NCBI GenBank assembly: GCA_019426215.1
Contig: CM033400.1
Location: 24,970,568-25,034,567 of the forward strand
Direction of reading: 5' to 3'
Length of the DNA: 64,000 bases
Source of the DNA: Buddleja alternifolia
Taxonomy: Eukaryota > Streptophyta > Magnoliopsida > Lamiales > Scrophulariaceae
Shown: in pieces, positions 61,522 through 64,000 of the stretch
How the letters are laid out: every line of letters begins with the position of its first letter
How positions within the stretch are numbered: position 1 is the first letter of the stretch
Translations under genes and position numbers: made by a program
Notes under the pieces: generated by a model
Database searches by the model: none
What the model was told of the DNA's origin: nothing
The model's input: only the letters and a program-made list of their open reading frames with translations

Positions 61522-62622
61522 ATCTCCCACTTGCTCTAGAGCCAATTGCCCATGCATTTCAGGCCCATATTCTCAAGATGTCCCTCCAATACTCTTTGGC
61601 CCTAGGGTTTGGTAAAGAGGTCTGCTATGTTATTTGCCGAGTCCACACGTTCCACTTGAACGTCGCCTCTACGAACGATCTCTCTGATCAGATGGTATCG
61701 CCTTTCTATGTGTTTGGACCTCTGATGAGACCTTGGCTCTTTTGACTGTGCAATAGCCCCATTGTTATCACAGTACAATCGTACGGGATCAACAATAGAT
61801 GGAACAACACCTAACTCTTGGATGAAGTTCCTTATCCAAACAGCTTCTTTTGCAGCCGCCCAGGCTGCAATGTACTCAGCCTCTGTGGTGGAGTCAGCAA
61901 TAGTTTCCTGTTTAGAACACTTCCAGCTGACCGCTCCACCATTGAGTACAAAGATAAATCCCGAGATAGATTTGAAATCATCCACATCAGATTGGAAGCT
62001 AGAATCTGTATAGCCTTCCAATTTTAATTCGCCTCCACCGTAGACTAGGAAGGCATCCTTAGTTCTTCTTAAGTACTTAAGGACTGCCTTTACGGCTTTC
62101 CAGTGCTCTTCGCCTGGATTGGCTTGATATCGGCTTATTGCACTAAGTGCCTAAGCCACATCAGGTCGTGTACATAGCATAGCATACATAATACTCCCTA
62201 TAGCAGAGGCATATGGTATGTGATACATCTTGTCCTTTTCCTCCGGTGTCTGAGGGGACATAGACTTGGAAAGAGAAATACCATGTCTCATAGGCACCAG
62301 TCCTCTCTTGGACTGATCCATTTTGAATCTCTTCAAAACTCTATCTATGTACGCAGATTGGGAGAGTCCCAGCATTCTACTGGATCTATCTCGATGAATC
62401 TTCATTCCGAGAATGTAGAATGCCTCTCCCATATCCTTCATTGAGAATTGTGTGGATAACCACGCTTTCGTTTCTTGCAACATTCCTATGTTGTTTCCAA
62501 ACAATAGAATGTCATTGACGTAAAGCACCAAAAATGTTATCGCGCTCCCACTAGCCCTTTTGTACACACATGCTTCATCAGCATTTTGAAGAAAATCATA
62601 TGTTTGTACAGTATCATCAAAA
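61522..62622 (-). pseudogene. Partial second copy of copia 2 pol (RT end and RNase H)
   Basis: Near-identical to 54116-55215. It carries the same in-frame stop (62151-62153). Further changes: LYVNDILLFG at about 62525, where the other copy has LYVDDMLLFG. Homology ends abruptly at about 62622, inside RT. There the reading frame runs without interruption into the accessory ORF of the surrounding element, giving a 200-codon chimeric frame (62753-62151). Confidence 0.88.
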
Positions 62623-63947
62623 CATTTTGAGCGTGCCTTTTTTATAACCAGAACAAGAGTTGATGTTAGAACCTCCTTGGGAGTAGGTTCCTCAGCTTCA
62701 ATTGCAGTAACTTCGGCGGCAACATCTTTGGTAATAGCCAGAACATCTGTCATCTCAACATCAAGATGGACGTCTATTGATGCTTCAGCAGTAGCTGGAA
62801 CTAAAGCTGTAGCACAAGAATTATCCTCTATAAGAACAGGATCTTCTACAGATGTAAGAATAGAAAAGTTGTGGGAAGAAATAAACTTACCCTGAGAGTT
62901 CGACTCAGCAGCAATATCTTGAGCGCTTGGCTCGATAGTCTCAGGCTCTTCAGGAACAGGAGCAGCTTAACGCTTGCTTGTCCTGGAATGCTTGAAAATT
63001 TTCTTAACGTTGACTCCTTCAACGAGCTTCAGCATTTGGGCGGGTGGGGCAGCAATTTGTTCTTCAAAATCAATTTGTTTAATGATTCCTTCCAATTTCC
63101 TCCGCCTAACTAGAGGGATCTTTTCCTCCTCGTCTTCATCTATTTTCTCATCATCCTTATGAGGAGATGGAATAGCTTGAGTCTTGGGCTTCTTGGGAGC
63201 CCTCTTCTTGGTAGCAGTCGGACGCTTCACGGCTTCCTCTTGAGCTGGACGCTCAGCTTCTTTGTCTGATGCTTCACGTACTACTTGACGCTCAGACAAA
63301 GGCCTTGCAGCACCTCCAACTCTGGGTGGGTGGAAGAGATTGGTGATGATTCTCTTCCCATAGAATTTTGACTTGGTCAGAGTAATCCCAGCAGAGCTAA
63401 CACATTCTGCTCTGAAATGTAGGTCACTGAGAATTACACCGTATGGTTTGTTTGAAGCGGTCAGGCAGTCTCTGAATCTGCCGAAAGCGTATTCACTCCA
63501 ATTGATCTTAATATCCAGGAGTATAGTAGTCATCATCTGAAACTTCAATGGGTTTACTTTGTTAAAATTACCCACTCTGCATTCAATACATTTACTGCAG
63601 AAGTCAGCCAAAATTCTGTATCTGGAGACGATATCTTTTTTCTCGAAATGAGGCTTGTAAGGAATGTTATCATAAGCACTGATCTTTGTCCAGGCTTCTT
63701 CTATTTGTTCAGCAGTAACAGAGTCCAATGTTGCACCCTGGTTCGGTAGTTTGAAGTTCTGGGCGATGGTGTCAGCAGAGAGGACGAATTCTTTGGAGTA
63801 CTTTTTGGATAGAGAGAAGAGACAAAGAGATAGACTTCTTGTCCTTTGAGAGTTTGGAGTTTTCCCAAAAGAATTTAACTTTATCAGGAAATAGATAGGA
63901 GTATTTGGTGAGGATTTTTTCAGTCCAGACTCAGAGACAGAGTCCAT
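62623..63947 (-). pseudogene. Accessory ORF region (N-terminal part) of the large copia-type element, function unknown
   Basis: A 326-codon frame (63947-62967) starts at an ATG (MDSVSESGLKKSS) and has a globular first 210 residues with conserved-looking Trp, Cys and basic positions (for example INWSEYAFGRFRDCL). A low-complexity basic/acidic region rich in K, E and P follows, with a KKRAPKKPK nuclear-signal-like stretch at about 63215-63185. After the stop at 62967 another frame continues, rich in Glu, Ala and Val, until the junction at 62622. I do not recognise an enzyme domain. Wording resembles plant retroelement-associated proteins of unknown function found downstream of pol. It may start the extra ORF whose remainder lies at 51990-49749. 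The two flanks do not join cleanly. Confidence 0.55.
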
Positions 63948-64000
63948 GATCTACGTTAGATCAACCTGAGTCTGTTCGTACAAAAATTTCCAGTCCACAA
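63948..64000. other. Window edge, element interior
   Basis: Fifty-three bases upstream of the accessory ORF start, too short to interpret. Confidence 0.4.

Larger units (their letters stand above)
51991..62622 (-). mobile_element. Copia element 2 in tandem form: internal(part)-LTR-internal-LTR
   Basis: Two LTRs of 2125 and 2142 bp (51991-54115 and 59380-61521) flank a complete internal region (54116-59379). A second, partial internal region (61522-62622) follows the right LTR. Reading right to left the order is RT/RNase H end, LTR, full internal, LTR. This is the structure left by recombination between LTRs or between tandem copies. The expected third LTR and the right TSD are missing; the left flank CCCCA has no partner at 62623. 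The parts are about 98-99 percent alike by eye, so the event is recent. Confidence 0.88.
47970..64000 (-). mobile_element. 3' part of a large copia-type (Sirevirus-like) element, runs off the window
   Basis: The LTR at 47970-49506 has a PPT on its right (minus strand AAAAAGGGGG at 49520-49511), so the element reads right to left and this is its 3' LTR. Internal sequence continues from 49521 and, after the inserted copia element 51991-62622, to the window end. It contains long ORFs (63947 and downward) that are neither gag nor pol. In Sirevirus-type elements an extra ORF lies between pol and the 3' LTR. That would put gag-pol beyond 64000. The LTR wording (TGTTAGGAAATTTC... with TGATGATGACAATTAGG) fits that group, but the assignment is an inference. 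Confidence 0.7.

Noticed and set aside
1..64000. Integrated pararetrovirus, bacterial defence system or biosynthetic cluster
   Set aside because: No movement or coat protein, no defence or biosynthetic gene neighbourhoods. All pol domains are in copia order inside LTR elements.

Overview
The window is nuclear DNA of a flowering plant, very probably a eudicot. The signs are intron-containing genes with GT..AG junctions, a plant-specific PERK receptor kinase, an F-box/FBD gene, and plant families of LTR retrotransposons, CACTA, MULE, hAT and SINE elements. The species cannot be named from sequence alone. No bacterial operon, rRNA gene, tRNA gene or CRISPR array is present. About 85-90 percent of the window is transposable-element DNA. 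For most elements I could fix both ends by matching target-site duplications (TSDs).

Layout. (1) 296-10379: a 10 kb non-autonomous LTR element (LARD type, minus orientation, TSD GGAAC). It has no gag or pol, three LTR copies, three primer-binding sites, an extreme density of TCGA motifs, and a captured first exon of a universal stress protein gene. (2) 10760-11570: a Pack-MULE carrying part of an OVATE-family gene. (3) 11581-12540: a CACAC-rich minisatellite split by a MITE. (4) 12926-17764: a complete but mutated Ty1/copia element (TSD ACATA). (5) 18981-23705: the only clearly intact host gene, a PERK-type proline-rich receptor kinase on the minus strand, 717 aa in eight coding exons. It has a 5' UTR intron and a SINE in its first coding intron. 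(6) 25528-33842: an 8.3 kb CACTA element (TSD ATT) holding an F-box/FBD gene and a decayed Ptta/En-Spm-type transposase exon. (7) 34389-44317: a Russian-doll nest. A copia-type solo LTR (TSD CATAT) holds a Ty3/gypsy-type solo LTR (TSD GTTTG), which holds a CACTA element (TSD ACT) with a receptor-kinase fragment. The same outer LTR also holds a MULE (TSD TATCTTATT) that holds another MULE (TSD GTCTTTATTC). (8) 44420-47620: a decayed copia pol remnant split by a hAT element and a probable solo LTR. (9) 47970 to the right edge: the 3' part of a large copia-type element (minus) with extra ORFs downstream of any pol. These ORFs are split by a second copia element (51991-62622) in a tandem LTR-internal-LTR-internal arrangement.

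How it fits together. This is a transposon graveyard around one functional gene. The recurring theme is gene capture: four unrelated elements (LARD, MULE and two CACTAs) carry pieces of four different host gene families (USP, OVATE, F-box/FBD, receptor kinase). Coordinates of element ends are direct readings of termini and TSDs. Family names, capture and order of events are inferences from structure and known families.
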